A stretch of DNA of 64,000 nucleotides from contig CM035355.1 in the NCBI GenBank assembly GCA_020137815.1, forward strand, positions 5,723,350 through 5,787,349, given 5' to 3'. The notes beneath the pieces were generated by a model, which saw only the letters and a program-made list of their open reading frames with translations, was not told the DNA's origin and made no database searches. Below, in pieces: positions 1 through 13,700 of this stretch. Position numbers and translations under genes: made by a program. Within the stretch, counting starts at the first letter, position 1. The number at the start of each line of letters is the position of its first letter. The stretch is from Hormiphora californensis. Its lineage: Eukaryota > Ctenophora > Tentaculata > Cydippida > Pleurobrachiidae.

Positions 1-1764
1 TCCTGTGTCACAGAATATCTGAAAACCATGGCTCTACCCTCCATGTCGCTCCTTCTCAACGACAAAGCTGTCTCCTCCCTGTCGTCTAGCATTGGGGATG
101 GGACCTACAGTGTCGCTAAAACCTACAGCGGGGTTGGAGTTACAGCAGCCATAGCAGGAGAGTACTCGTAAGTTTAATAGATCTGGGATGACTCTGAAGT
201 TCATCACCCTCACTGTCACCCTAACTGACGATACCGTATCGGACCACGATTTATCGGGATGATCGGGGGAATTTTCCCGTTAAATACTAGGGGTCCGTGG
301 TGAACTGCTGTTTGTAAATTTAATAAATATAGGCCCCGGGCGCTTGCCAGCGCTATGATGTACAAGAGCACATGAGTTGCTGGTGTGTGAGAGTGTTTCC
401 TACTGATGATATGCTGGTAGTCTGGGTTTGTTTGTTCGTTAGTCAGTAGAGAGTGAGGTATCAGAGTGTGAAATATAGAGAGTGAGTAGAGCTCTACTCA
501 TCATCAACAACATCATCAACATCATCAACAACATCATCATCATTCTCGGATCTCTATAGAGATCCGAGAATGATGATGATGTTGTTGGGGAGAGATCAAT
601 ATACTTAAAGCATTCACCAACAACCTGAATATTGAGTAGCTGTTGGTATATTAGGAGAGATTGTTGTCTTAACTAGGAGAGAGGGGGAGAGTGGGCGAGG
701 CATATAGGAGAGATTGTTATCTTAACTAGGAGAGAGGGGGAGAGTGGGCGAGGCATATAGGAGAGATTGTTATCTTAACTAGGAGAGAAGGGGGGAGTGG
801 GCGAGGTTGTTGGTATTATAGGAGAGATTGTTATCTTAACTAGGAGAGAGAGAAGGGGGGAGTGGGCGAGGCAGAAATAGAAATACAGTTGATAAATATA
901 GATAGTCGATAGAGAGAGCAAAATAGTACAGCTATGTACTAAGTAAACATTACAAAGTGGTAGCAATTATTTATTTACCAATTTGAAGTGTGATCATATC
1001 TGTATGATCAGTATGAAACTGAAAATGATCAAGCCTTATTTCCAATTTTATTGTTTCGGATGTCTAGCTGAGGTACAGCTACCTTATTATAACTCTCCTT
1101 CTTCTCTATACAGATGTGAGGTAGACTGGGAGATAACTGATGGAGCAGGGATCCAATCAGAGGACACACAAACCATTGTGGAGTTTTTTGGTAAGTTTAG
1201 AGAGCCCTGGGAGTCATATTGAACCCTGTGCTCTCTGTGAAGCTAAAGAGATATGTGAGCAGAGATCGCACCATAGTGCACTAGGGGTGCCAATATGCTA
1301 CAATATACAGTTCTAACACACCTTGTTCTTCACAGATTTTAAGTCGGAGTACCCCGGTCGTGTTGGTGATAGTGGATCACCAACCTTATTGGCAAAGGGG
1401 GACGCAGTTATCACTCTATCCTGTGAAACGTTCCCTATATCAGGTACATTCATATTGTGGCATAGCTTAATCGGCCCAACTTCCCCTTTAGCCTTCCGGG
1501 CGGTCCGGCTTCCAGCTCAGCTTACTACCCTTTCCCGTTTCTACCCTTTTAGAATAAACCTCTAACCACTTACCCACTATAATATCCCATATTAGGAGGC
1601 ACCCAGCCGGAGGTCTACTTCCATGTTGACAGTGTAAAGGAGGCTAACCCCTCAACGACCCACATAATCACTGTCAGTAAGGAGACAACAGAAGTGTTCT
1701 GTACAGCAACTCTCCTTCGCCATGTCACCTATAACCTCCAAAACAGTCACCGTTACACGAACAG
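1..1764 (+). CDS. Adhesion GPCR exons 1-4: Ig-like domains 1 (partial) and 2
   Basis: Exons are 1-167, 1114-1190, 1336-1443 and 1596-1764. Exon 1 opens inside an Ig domain (Ser-Cys at the first codons) and ends in GEYS, completed by Cys from exon 2, the typical F-strand Y-x-C. Exon 3 starts a second Ig fold (strand with LSC) and exon 4 carries its F strand (VFCTATL). Exon 4 is odd: with phase 1 on entry its 169 nt leave phase 2, whereas exon 5 needs phase 1. The tail reads sensibly (TVTVTRT) only in the +1 frame, so an extra base or an unseen alternative splice is likely. Confidence 0.72.
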
Positions 1765-4700
1765 GTGAGTTTGTTAGAATTTATACCTCAGGAATGTCTC
1801 AAGAATCTAAGAAACTTTGCCACTTTGACCTCCTAATCTCTGAGAAACTTTGCCACTTTGACCTCCTAATCTCTAAGAAACTTTCCCACTTTTACCCACC
1901 TATAAATCTCTAAGAAACTTTCCCACTTTGACCCATCTTATCTCTAAGAAACTTTCCCACTTTGAACCTCCTCATCTCTAAGAAACTTTCCCACTTTGAC
2001 CCAACTAATCTCTAAAAAAATTCCCACTTTGACCCTCCTTATCTCTAAGAAACTTTCTCCATTTTGACCCTCCTTATCTCTAAGAAACTTTCCCACTTTG
2101 ACCCTCCTTATCTCTAAGAAACTTTCCCACTTTGAACCTCCTTATCTCTAAGAAACTTTCCCACTTTGACCCTCCTTATCTCTAAGAAACTTTCCCACTT
2201 TGACCCTCCTTATCTCTAAGAAACTTTCCCACTTTGACCCTCCTTATCTCTAAGAAACTTTCCCACTTTGACCCTCCTTATCTCTAAGAAACTTTCCCAC
2301 TTTGACCCTCCTTATCTCTAAGAAACTTTCCCACTTTGACCCTCCTTATCTCTAAGAAACTTTCCCACTTTGAACCTCCTTATCTCTAAGAAACTTTCCC
2401 ACTTTGACCCTCCTTATCTCTAAGAAACTTTCCCACTTTGACCCTCCTTATCTCTAAGAAACTTTCCCACTTTGAACCTCCTCATCTTTAAGAAACTTTC
2501 CCACTTTGACCCTCCTTATCTCTAGGAAACTTTCCAACTTTGACCTCCTTATCTCTAAGAAACTTTCCCACTTTGAACCTTCTCATCTTTAAGAAACTTT
2601 CCCACTTTGACCCTCCTTATCTCTAAGAAACTTTCCCACTTTGACCCTCCTTATCTCTAAGAAACTTTCCCACTTTGAACCTCCTTATCTCTAAGAAACT
2701 TTCCCACTTTGAACCTCCTTATCTCTATTTAACTTTCCCACTTTGAACCTCCTTATCTCTAAGAAACTTTCCCATTTTGACCCTCCTTATCTCTAAGAAA
2801 CTTTCCCACTTTGACCCTCCTTATCTTTAAGAAACTTTCCCATTTGAACCTCCTTATCTCTAAGAAACTTTCCCACTTTGACTCTCCTTATCTCTAAGAA
2901 ACTTTCCCACTTTGAACCTCCTTATCTCTAAGAAACTTTCCCACTTTGACCCTCCTTATCTCTAAGAAACTTTCCCATTTGAACCTCCTTATCTCTAAGA
3001 AACTTTCTCACTTTCACCCTCCTTATCTCTAAGAAACTTTCCCACTTTGACCCTCCTTATCTCTAAGAAACTTTCCCACTTTGAACCTCCTTATCTCTAA
3101 GAAATTTTCCCACTTTGACTCTCCTTATCTCTAAGAAACTTTCCCACTTTGACCCTCCTTATCTCTAAGAAATTTTCCCACTTTGCAACCCTCCTTATCT
3201 CTAAGAAACTTCCCACTTTGACCCTCCTTATCTCTAAGAAACTTTCCCACTTTGAACCTCCTTATCTCTAAGAAACTTTCCCATTTTGACCCTCCTTATC
3301 TCTAAGAAACTTTCCCATTTTGACCCTCCTTATCTCTAAGAAACTTTCCCAATTTGACCCTCCTTATCTCTAAGAAACTTTCCCACTTTGACCCTCCTTA
3401 TCTCTAAGAAACTTTCTCACTTTGACCCTCCTTATCTTTAAGAAACTTTCCCATTTGAACCTCCTTATCTCTAAGAAACTTTCCCACTTTGACTCTCCTT
3501 ATCTCTAAGAAACTTTTCCACTTTGACTCTCCTTATCTCTAAAAAACTTTCCCACTTTGAACCTCCTTATCTCTAAGAAACTTTCCCACTTTGACCCTCC
3601 TTATCTCTAAGAAACTTTCCCACTTTGACCCTCCTTATCTCTAAGAAACGTTCTCACTTTGACCCTCCTTATCTTTAAGAAACTTTCCCATTTGAACCTC
3701 CTTATCTCTAAGAAACTTTCCCAATTTGACCCTCCTTATCTCTAAGAAACTTTCCCACTTTGACCCTCCTTATCTCTAAGAAACTTTCTCACTTTGACCC
3801 TCCTTATCTCTAAGAAACTTTCCCACTTTGAACCTCCTTATCTCTAAGAAATTTTCCCACTTTGACTCTCCTTATCTCTAAGAAACTTTCCCACTTTGAC
3901 CCTCCTTATCTCTAAGAAACTTTCCCACTTTGAACCTCCTTTTCTCTAAGAAACTTTCCCACTTTGACCCTCCTTATCTCTAAGAAACTTTCCCACTTTG
4001 AACCTCCTTATCTCTAAGAAACTTTCCCACTTTGACCCTCCTTATCTCTAAGAAACTTTCCCACTTTGACCCTCCTTATCTCTATGAAACTTTTCCATTT
4101 TTACCCTCCTTATCTCTATGAAACTTTTCCATTTTTACCCTCCTTATCTTTAAGAAACTTTCCCACTTTGAACCTCCTTATCTCTAAGAAACTTTCCCAC
4201 TTTGACCCTCCTTATCTCTAAGAAACTTTCCCACTTTGACCCTCCTTATCTCTAAGAAACTTTCCCACTTTGAACCTCCTTATCTCTTAGAAACTTTCCC
4301 ACTTTGACCCTCCTTATCTCTAAGAAACTTTCCCACTTTAGCCCTCCTTATCTCTAAGAAACTTTCCCACTTTGACCCTCCTTATCTCTAAGAAACTTTC
4401 CCACTTTGACCCTCCTTATCTCTAAGATACTTTCCCACTTTGAACATCCTTATCTCTAAGAAACTTTCCCACTTTGACCCTCCTTATCTCTAAGAAACTT
4501 TCCCACTTTGACCCTCCTTATCTCTAAGAAACTTTCCCACTTTTACCCTCCTTATCTCTAAGAAACTTTCCCAATTTGACCCTCCTTATCTCTAAGAAAC
4601 TTTCCTACTTTGACCCTCCTTATCTCTAAGATACTTTCCCACTTTGAACATCCTTATCTCTAAGAAACTTTCCCACTTTGACCCTCCTTATCTCTAAGAA

Positions 4701-7700
4701 ACTTTCCCACTTTGACCCTCCTTATCTCTAAGAAACTTTCCCACTTTGACCCTCCTTATCTCTAAGAAACTTTCCCACTTTGACCCTCCTTATCTCTAAG
4801 AAACTTTCCTACTTTGACCCTCCTTATCTCTAAGATACTTTCCCACTTTGAACATCCTTATCTCTAAGAAACTTTCCCACTTTGACCCTCCTTATCTCTA
4901 AGAAACTTTCCCACTTTGACCCTCCTTATCTCTAAGAAACTTTCCCACTTTGACCCACGTAATCTCTAAGAAACTTCCCTACTTTGATTGGCAGGATATT
5001 TACAACCTTGGTGTACCTTTCTGAATCTATAGGCAGTGTCGGACTTATTTTCATGATCCAGCTCTGTCTGGACAGAACCCTTTTACCTCCGCAAACAATC
5101 CTCCGCAAACAATCCCAATCATGGTTTATATGTTGCCATGGGTAATACTAGTTTCCATCTCATGTATCTTCATCAGATGGTGCGGTGTCTATCAACCCCT
5201 CTCAGCCGGACAGTGCAATAGTGGGTACCCCTGGTGGTGAGATAACCATAACATGCTCCGTTGCAGCAGGATCCTCTGAACAGGTTAGACATAATTTGTG
5301 TGACAATTCCCATGTTCACAGTTAACAGTTGTAGTATGTACATGTTAATATCAAATAGATAGAGATGAATTTAGAAGTATAGAATTGTTAGGGTGCGGGG
5401 GTGAAATAAATATAGAAATAAAGGTATAGTAGGCCGAGGGGGTTGTTGTTGTTTCATATTGAGGGGAGCCGGAGGGGGGGGGGGTGAAACAATTCACCTT
5501 GACTTGATGATATTAACAGAGCTCAATTTCCCGTTTTCAGGCGGTGTTGGATCTGTATGAGGACGGTTCTACCACATTCACCACTCTAACTAGCACACTT
5601 ACCGATGGTGTTGCCCTCTTTAAAGGTATGTGTTTTGATGTTATTGTATCAAATCTCATCCTTGATGGGATGAGTACCGGTATAAGCAGGAAAACTCAAT
5701 GTCATCATAAATCCGCCACACAATCTCTGCTCGTATGCAGTACTCCATTGCTGTCGTCAATTTTCTTTTTAAATTCATCCCCTTGTCATTACATATTTAA
5801 CTTTTCTGATCCTATAATGATTTTACCACCTGCAGCAGAGGCCCAGAAAGTTATTCATTTTGTCGGAATCAAATTGTTACTGAGAATGGCACGTGCAGAT
5901 TGACTGATAGTCCGCCCCCAATACCAATCATTTTGTGATTAAGTCCTAACAATTACAAAATATAGCCGAATTCCTGGACTAATATCATGGGGCCTATCTC
6001 TCTCCCATTGACTTACTTTTCATTTGAGGACCTGTATTTTTATGACATGTGTCACAAATCCAGTCACCTGGTACACACCTCTATTCTTTTTGAATATGCA
6101 CATGTCACTAACTCTAAGATCGCAAGGCCCCGGGCCAATCGAGCATTCTCTCTCCCTTTGTCCCTCTCTCACTCTCTCCCTGCCCCCTCCCCGATCCCTT
6201 TCACCTACAATGCTCCAGGTGGTTTAATGACAATGAACATCATGCATCAGCTAGAGGTCTTGCGACTGCATTTAGGGCCCTACGGCTATAAGGTCAACTA
6301 TTTAATAGTCAGTTGCTATAACAGTGCCTCCAAGACATGTGTCTTCCCCGTCCCTTCTCGCTATTGGCCCCTTCCTCGTCCCTAACTCACTATAATTATT
6401 ATAGTAGTCAATACTATGGTGCCTAGCGAGTTACAACTCGCTATAATAGGCCCCATAGGTCTTGTTTGACCCTCTCTCTAATTGAGGGTAAGAACATATA
6501 TCAACTAGGCCCCGTGATAGTACATACTGAGAGTTTTTGAGAGGAGTTGGATTGTGTGAGTTTCGCAGTAACTAAATCGTGATCCTCGCATATATAATGC
6601 AACATGTGGTCGAGCTATAAAGGCCGAGTGAGAGTGAGAATTGAATCATGAGAGGGAGTGAGAAGTGGAGAAGTCAGCTTTTTTCCCCTTTGTTCATATT
6701 TTGTCCGTTTGTGATAAATTTAGCCAAAGATGCGATGATGTGGTTATAATTTACGGTAAATAGGGCCCAACTATTAGTACGGACTCATGGGATAATATTC
6801 CTGTAATTAACTTAGTTGATGATTACTTGACCTCCTTTGCTCCCTTGCCCCCAACACTGTAAGATTGCGTTACAGCGTGACCTGAGAGTGGCATCTCCTA
6901 ATTATGAGAATATGTAATTCCCTTTGTTGTACTTGTACCCCCAGAGACGCTCTATTGATCCCTCCATGAGATGCTATATTGAACTTATGATCCAGCTATG
7001 TAGTGTTTTGATCCCTTAATTTTGAACATGTGCCCAAATCATCCCAAATATAGTTTCACTCTGTATACCACTATTATTCCTTAGCTCAAAGCAAATTACA
7101 GAAAAGATCAAAACTCAGACCCCATGGAATCCTTTCTCCCTCGTGGTGCTGAAACCAGTCCCAACTATGGAGGGGGACCTCCCTTCAACATCACTGACAT
7201 ACAAGGCACCCCGGTAGAGATCACTATCACAGTCCTCTCCCTCCTCGCTGTCTCAGTCGGGATCCCATCCTGTGCCCTCCAGATCGCCTACATCCTAGTT
7301 GGGGCAAAGGAGAAGTTCGGGCTGGGAACTAAGATTTACCTGGCGATATGTGTGACAGATGTAGTGATCCTGGTCTTCTACCTTCCCATAACCTCCAGTT
7401 TCCTGGCTGGCAGAGAGCCCCTGATGTTCCAGAATGTGTACTTCTGTGATGCCTGGGGAATGGCCTGGTTCACCCTTGTTCGAGTATCGATATTCCTTAT
7501 CGCCCTGCTCAGTGTTACCCGGACCTTGTCTCTCCTGTCCCCATTCTCCAAACCACCCAGCTCGAGACGGATCGTGGCGATTATTATCTTCTACACAGTG
7601 TGCCTGATGTTCCAGTCCACTGCTCCTATCTGGTACTTCTCTAACGATTACAGTTACTTCTGGCAGGCAGTTCACTGCCAACCCATCCTCAGACAAAGCT

Positions 7701-10700
7701 CCTTCTTCAATCTCTTTACCTACGTTCTGGAGATCATCGCACCACTCTTTGTAGTGTCTGTCAGCTGTGCGGTGTCCATGTTTGCCCTCCGAAAAGGGGG
7801 CCAGGGTAAGAGTCCGGTGGCGGGTGGAGGTCAGAAGAATGGTCGGGCAACCGTGACCATCCTCCTTCTAACTGGAATCTACATCTTCTTCAACACTCCC
7901 TTGGTCCTCTTTAACGTGCTCGGTCTTCTGGTCATGAATTTCGAGTGTGCTGATTGGTTTAGAGTGTTCTTCCATACCCAAGCCTACATTTACGTGTATC
8001 TTATGGTGAATGTGGTTAGTATTCCACTTAATGCCACTGCTAATGCCATTCTGTGGGTCGGCAGGTCTGCCGCAATGAGGAACTGGGTACGGGGCCTCAT
8101 CACAGGGTGGATCAAACTGTGAACAGACACTGATAGTTGGTCAGAGTGCCACCAAACACATGCAGTAATGAATTACTGATCTTTTTTCTCCTCTGAAAAT
8201 CATAATTTCAAACTTCAAAGGATGAAAAACAGCTAAGGAATGGCTGGAATTACCTATAATTATTGGACTGTTTCGGCTATCTGGACAGCAAAGACCCTGA
8301 TTATGTGTTCTTGTTTATTTTTGTTAAAATTGTATTTATCTTCTTTCTTTTTAACAAAATGAGCTGTGTGTTGTCATATCAAACCATGACTCCAATTTCA
8401 GTAGCCACTAACCATAATATTGGTACCATATTTCTAGAAACCATGGTAACTAAACTTTATGTATTTTCAGTAACCATGGTAACTAAATCTCTCTTATTTT
8501 CAGTTACTGTCAATACACAGGAGAGATGGGCAAGGTGTGGGGTGTTCGTATCGTCCCACAAACAGTTCCTTTACTCAGCCGCCAAACGAATATTCTTCAG
8601 ACGTAAGTAACCATGGTAACCACATGTGTACACATGGTAGCTACATTAGTAACCATGGTAACCACATTAGTAACCAGCGTCACCATATCATTAACTAACC
8701 AACTTCCCCACGATCAGAGGTTGAACTGGAGCCCTCTCGTTTGACTCTTCTTGCTGGACAGTCCAGTGAGTTGAAACTGAAGGTTTATGGAGACACCAGT
8801 ACCCTGACCCTCTCCAACAAGCAGCTAACTACCGTCAAAAACACTGTCAAATCAACGGATTGGTAAGAAAGTATATGTTTAGAATATCCCAGGAACCGAC
8901 CGAATCAGGCAATACTGGTCCCTGATTGGCTGATAACCAGTCACGTGACCTAAATAACGAGTTCTGATTGGTTGTTTACTTGTTTCGGTCGGTTCCTGCT
9001 CACCGGGCGGAACGGAGAGGATCAATTTTCGCATAGTTTAGCCCATGTTTACTTGTAATGATATTACCCCCCCCCCCCCCATTAGATTGACTTATTGTTA
9101 CCCCCGGTCCCCCCCCCCCCCCATTAGATTGACTAATTGTTACCCCCGGTCCCCCCTTCACCAGGTTGACTTATTATGATATCGATTTGAATAATGCTGA
9201 TACATCCTGGAATGGAACCCTCTCTGCCGAGATATTGTACACTGATGACAAGGAACTGATCACCAAAACATCCCTCACTTACATCACAGGTAACAACATC
9301 CCTCACTTACATCACAGGTACATATAATCATCTCTGATCATAGGTATGTAGGTCACCTTGAGATCACATTACATGTGTAGAACCACCTCGATCGAGATCA
9401 CATTACAGGTAGAATCACAAACAAAATCGAGTATCAATTAATTAATTGAGACCACTCATAACCCTCTCCCCTCTATTTCAGATGTCCGTGTCACATCATA
9501 CTCAGAAAACATCGCTGAGGGTAAAGAAATCATCCTGACGTGTGCCCACTCTACCCCCACTGATTACAACGCACCCACCGTGACCTGGCTCTTCTCCAAA
9601 ACCGAGGATGGGGCAACTACAGAACTGAAGAACGCAGATACAAACGGTATGGGGAGAGAGCTGATCAGTGATTCCTGGCTAGACTGTAAAGGGAGGGTTA
9701 GAACATAACAAGATCAGTGATGGACAATCAATCAATGATAAAGTTTGAAATTTATTCAGCTGTTGTTCTTATCCCCTTGCCTACGTTGCAGGCTCCTCCC
9801 ACACAGAGCTGGGCACGAATTCCCCAACTGACCCCCAACTTGTCCTCAATTTACCCCCCCCCCCCCTCTTCTTTAGACAGGGTTACCATGGTAACCAAAC
9901 CCCTTTCTTTAGTGACGATAACGAATGGGAGAGATACCTCTAAACTCCTGGTTTCTGGAGTGTACGACCCCCGGTCTGGGTTCTACTCCTGTTCTGTTGT
10001 GTTCAATGATGCTGATGGAAAGGTTGCATTTTACAAGACCAGCACCACCCGACAAAATGTCGTTGGGGAAGGTGAGTTTTAGACAAAATGTCGTTGGGGA
10101 AGGTGAGTTTTAGACAAAACGTTGTGGGGGGAGGTGAGTTTTAGACACATCTGTCTAACACTTTAGAGCCGTACTTCGGGCTTGCTTCTAAATTCAAGTG
10201 ACTCGATATGATGATATCAATACCAACACTATTAGATCGGATCTAATAGTGTTGGTAATCTAATAGATCCCCTCTTTTGACTTGTCCACTCTCTAACTCA
10301 ACTCCCTTTCAGCCTACTTTGGTGATCTGGAGGAGACAATGTCCACTCTCTAACTCAACCCTTTTCAGCCTACTTTGGTGATCTGGAGGAGACAATGTCC
10401 ACTCTCTAACTCAACCCTTTTCAGCCTACTTTGGTGATCTGGAGGAGACAATGTCCACTCTCTAACTCAACCCTTTTCAGCCTACTTTGGTGATCTCGAG
10501 GAGACAATGTCACAGAAGATTGGAGACTCCAAAACATTTACCTGTGACGTTACGTATGGCCGGCCCACTGGGAACATCCAGAACCCTACAATCGGAGTTC
10601 AGTGCCTTTATGCAGGTGATTATTTTGCTCATTTTCTGTCTACAAACAATCTGTTGTTTCGTTCACACTTTGCCTTGTTCGATCCTCTCTCTCTCCGTCA

Positions 10701-13700
10701 AGAGTCAAAACTTTTGACTTTCAATGTTTCCCTCTTTTTAAAGAAACTGACAACATTGTCCTCCCAACAGGAGACACGGAGACCTGGAACACTAAAGGAG
10801 AGAGACAGACCAGTTCGAGTGAGAGAAAGTTTGTTGAAACGTTCTCTGTCGAGTTCATTGAGGAGATGAACAACCAAGATTGCAGGTTAGTTCACATCTA
10901 GATGTATAGTACAGTGGTAAGCGGACTCTAGTGCTAAAATCTGTACCTCTATACTCGTTTAGTCGTTTAGAAGTGTTAGGGCTGTTATTTGGGTTCGAGG
11001 TTAGGGGTTAGTGTAAAGGTTAGGGTTAGTTAAATAGTCCTCCTTGGGTTTAGATGTAGAGTCCGTTAGCACTAGAGTCCGCCCACCGTAGTACAGTGTA
11101 TAATAGTGGTTGCTATTACAATATGATTCTGTTTGTACATGTTAGGTTACATGGCGCTCCAAATTATGAACCAAATTTGGCCAAACTCCAAAGATTACAG
11201 TTTCTATTTCTCATTTCCCATTTTCCATTTTCCAGGTGTTTCGGAAAGTTTGCTACCAGTGAAGGTGCCCTAACTTCCTCCAACTCTTACATCATCTCAT
11301 CCCCTCTGACCCGGGTCTACGCATACAGTAAGAGCTCGAACCTGACGACTATTGCATTGATGTTATCACATAATTTATTGTTAACCATAAATTGATTGTT
11401 AATTAATATTTCAGCACCCCATCTCAAGAGACCATGAGTCTCTTACTCTCCCAGGGGAGAGAAAGGGACTCAGCGCCATAGTTACCACATACCCGGGTTG
11501 GTATGGAGGTTTGCTTAGCGTATCCCATGGTTTAGTGACAAACAAACAAACAAACAAACCCCATCTCAAACCATATCTCCTACTTTCAGAGGTTTTCATC
11601 GTGTCAGTCGAGGACCATTTTGCAATGATAGGACACGGTGTGACAATGCAGTGTGGGGCTAACGGTTTAAACCCGGATAACTCACAGAACATCCAATGGT
11701 ATGTGCAGTTGCTATGGTAACTATGCTGGGTTGCTATGGTAACTATGCTGGGTTGCTATGGTAACTATGCTGGGTTGCTATGGTAACATGATTAGCTGTG
11801 TAACTGCATGGTAACATGACTCATTCTTCAGGAAGGGACCGGGTGATAACGCCCTAACAGATGGGAACAACGGGGTGGTAATCACTGCAGCACCAGTTAT
11901 TGAAGGTAGGATCCGTTTCCCAAATAGTTAGAGCATACAAATTTGATATTTGTAACAAATTATATAATAGTTGTTTCCATGGAAATGATAACATCTTATC
12001 TCCTACTTGTAACACTATTCCCGGAACCACCACACATCGTTTATAACTTATAAGTATATCTGACACTATGCTGTCTCGCCTGTTCGGTGAGACTTGGCTG
12101 TGTGACTGTTTACAGTCCCAGATGAGCGGCCCAAACCAAACCCAACCCCCTCCTGTGCAGGTGTGTACAAGTCTACGATAGTAGTTCCTAATCTGAATGC
12201 AGATTCAGAGGGAACATACGCCTGTTATGTCAACTACGGTACTGACAAGCTCCTTCAACAAACCTTCAATGTCTACATACTTCGTAAGTGGCATATTAAA
12301 ACCCAAAGCTGTTTCAACTTGCGTTTTGTGAAATTTCCCAATGGCATCATTGATGATATAGACACTTCAAATTGCTGTTGATATGAGCAAGGAATTCATT
12401 AATAGTAATAACATATCTCTCTCTCTCCCTATGTTTAGGTATCCACCAGTACAACACTGATACCCGCTACGAAATGGTTGATGATTCAAATGTGAAGATT
12501 ACCTGCAAGGTATGTTGGGTTAACATGGTTTACATGGGGTTAACAATGTTTGACATGGGCTTACATGGAGTTAACATGGTTTACATGGGGTTAACATCGG
12601 TTAACATGGGTCTAACATGGGGGTTAACCTGGTTTATAGCTAAACATGGTTAACATGATTTGTGGCGCTGGGCGCACCTCCATGTGTAATATTCTGCACA
12701 GGTCAGTAAGATAAGTGATAAAATCCCCACTGTTACTTGGACCCACGATGGAGAGAAATCAACTTGTGACGTGGCAAACTCAGCTACTGAAGGTAGGAAA
12801 GCACTATAATCACTGCCCAACACTGTATACTAAAGCTTTATCTCAGTTCGGGAACACTCTAAACATTTACCCGGTAAATTTTACCGCTCCGAATTATTTC
12901 CCATCTACAGCCAGTAAGTCTAACTAAACCCCTTCTTTCCAGGCAACCAAGTGACATGTGTGAAGACTATTACCATCCAATCTGATCCCCTGACCACATT
13001 CATCAACTGTCACCTTGTGTACGAAAACCAGGCTCTGCTAAGGGGTCAGGAGGAGCAGAGTCAGAACTTGACCATTGTCACACAGAAAGTATGGAGTGAG
13101 CAGAAAAAGGTAAATACATTGTGACACAGAAAGTATGGAGTAAGCAGAAAAAGGTAAACACATTTTGTTAGTTCTGTGTGGACTGTGGGAGTGTGGACAG
13201 AGTGTGATCTAGGGGGTAAAATCCTGTTGGTAAGAGAGGTACTGGTATATTTTATGCAGATTGTAGGTAGTAGTATAGGTACACGTGTCTCTCAATGCTG
13301 CTCCTAGTTCCAGAGTTATACCCATGATTATAGACAAGGGCGTTATAGCACATGCTGCTTCCATGGTTCCATGATACGCAGATGTAGCTGCTATAAAGTA
13401 AGGGTGCACAGCTGCACATGATGGTGGTCTGAATACCAGATCTTTTCAGCCTCGTTACCGCTGAATATGCAACTCAATTACCTAGGTCCTCTCTTCTTGA
13501 GTCTCACCATGTCCTCTCTAATCCACTACTCTTTTGACTCAATCACACTCTCTCTGGTCTAGTGGTCTACATGTCCCCTCCAGTACCAACATATCTCGTG
13601 TTTACCTTGTTTAATGTCCCCTCTAATCCAATACTCTTTTCACTCAATACTCACACTCTCTCTGGTCTGTAAATTGTCCGGTAACTGACCCTCTCTCTCT

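Larger units (their letters stand above)
168..1113 (+). other. Intron 1 with CAT/CAA microsatellite, perfect palindrome and minisatellite
   Basis: No coding sequence is supported here. It holds a CAT/CAA trinucleotide tract (about 497-540), a perfect 62-bp palindrome at 526-587, and about four copies of a purine-rich unit of 55-60 bp (about 650-870) containing GGAGAGATTGTTATCTTAAC. Confidence 0.7.

Noticed and set aside
1795-4985. CRISPR-like array
   Set aside because: Units are contiguous without unique spacers, lie in an intron of an animal gene and vary by point changes: a minisatellite.
5844-5936. Alternative exon with SYSFCRNQIVTENGTC and a stop, which would end the protein after exon 6
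   Set aside because: The acceptor is poor and the joint of exon 6 to exon 8504-8602 completes an Ig domain in phase. I keep it only as a remote alternative.
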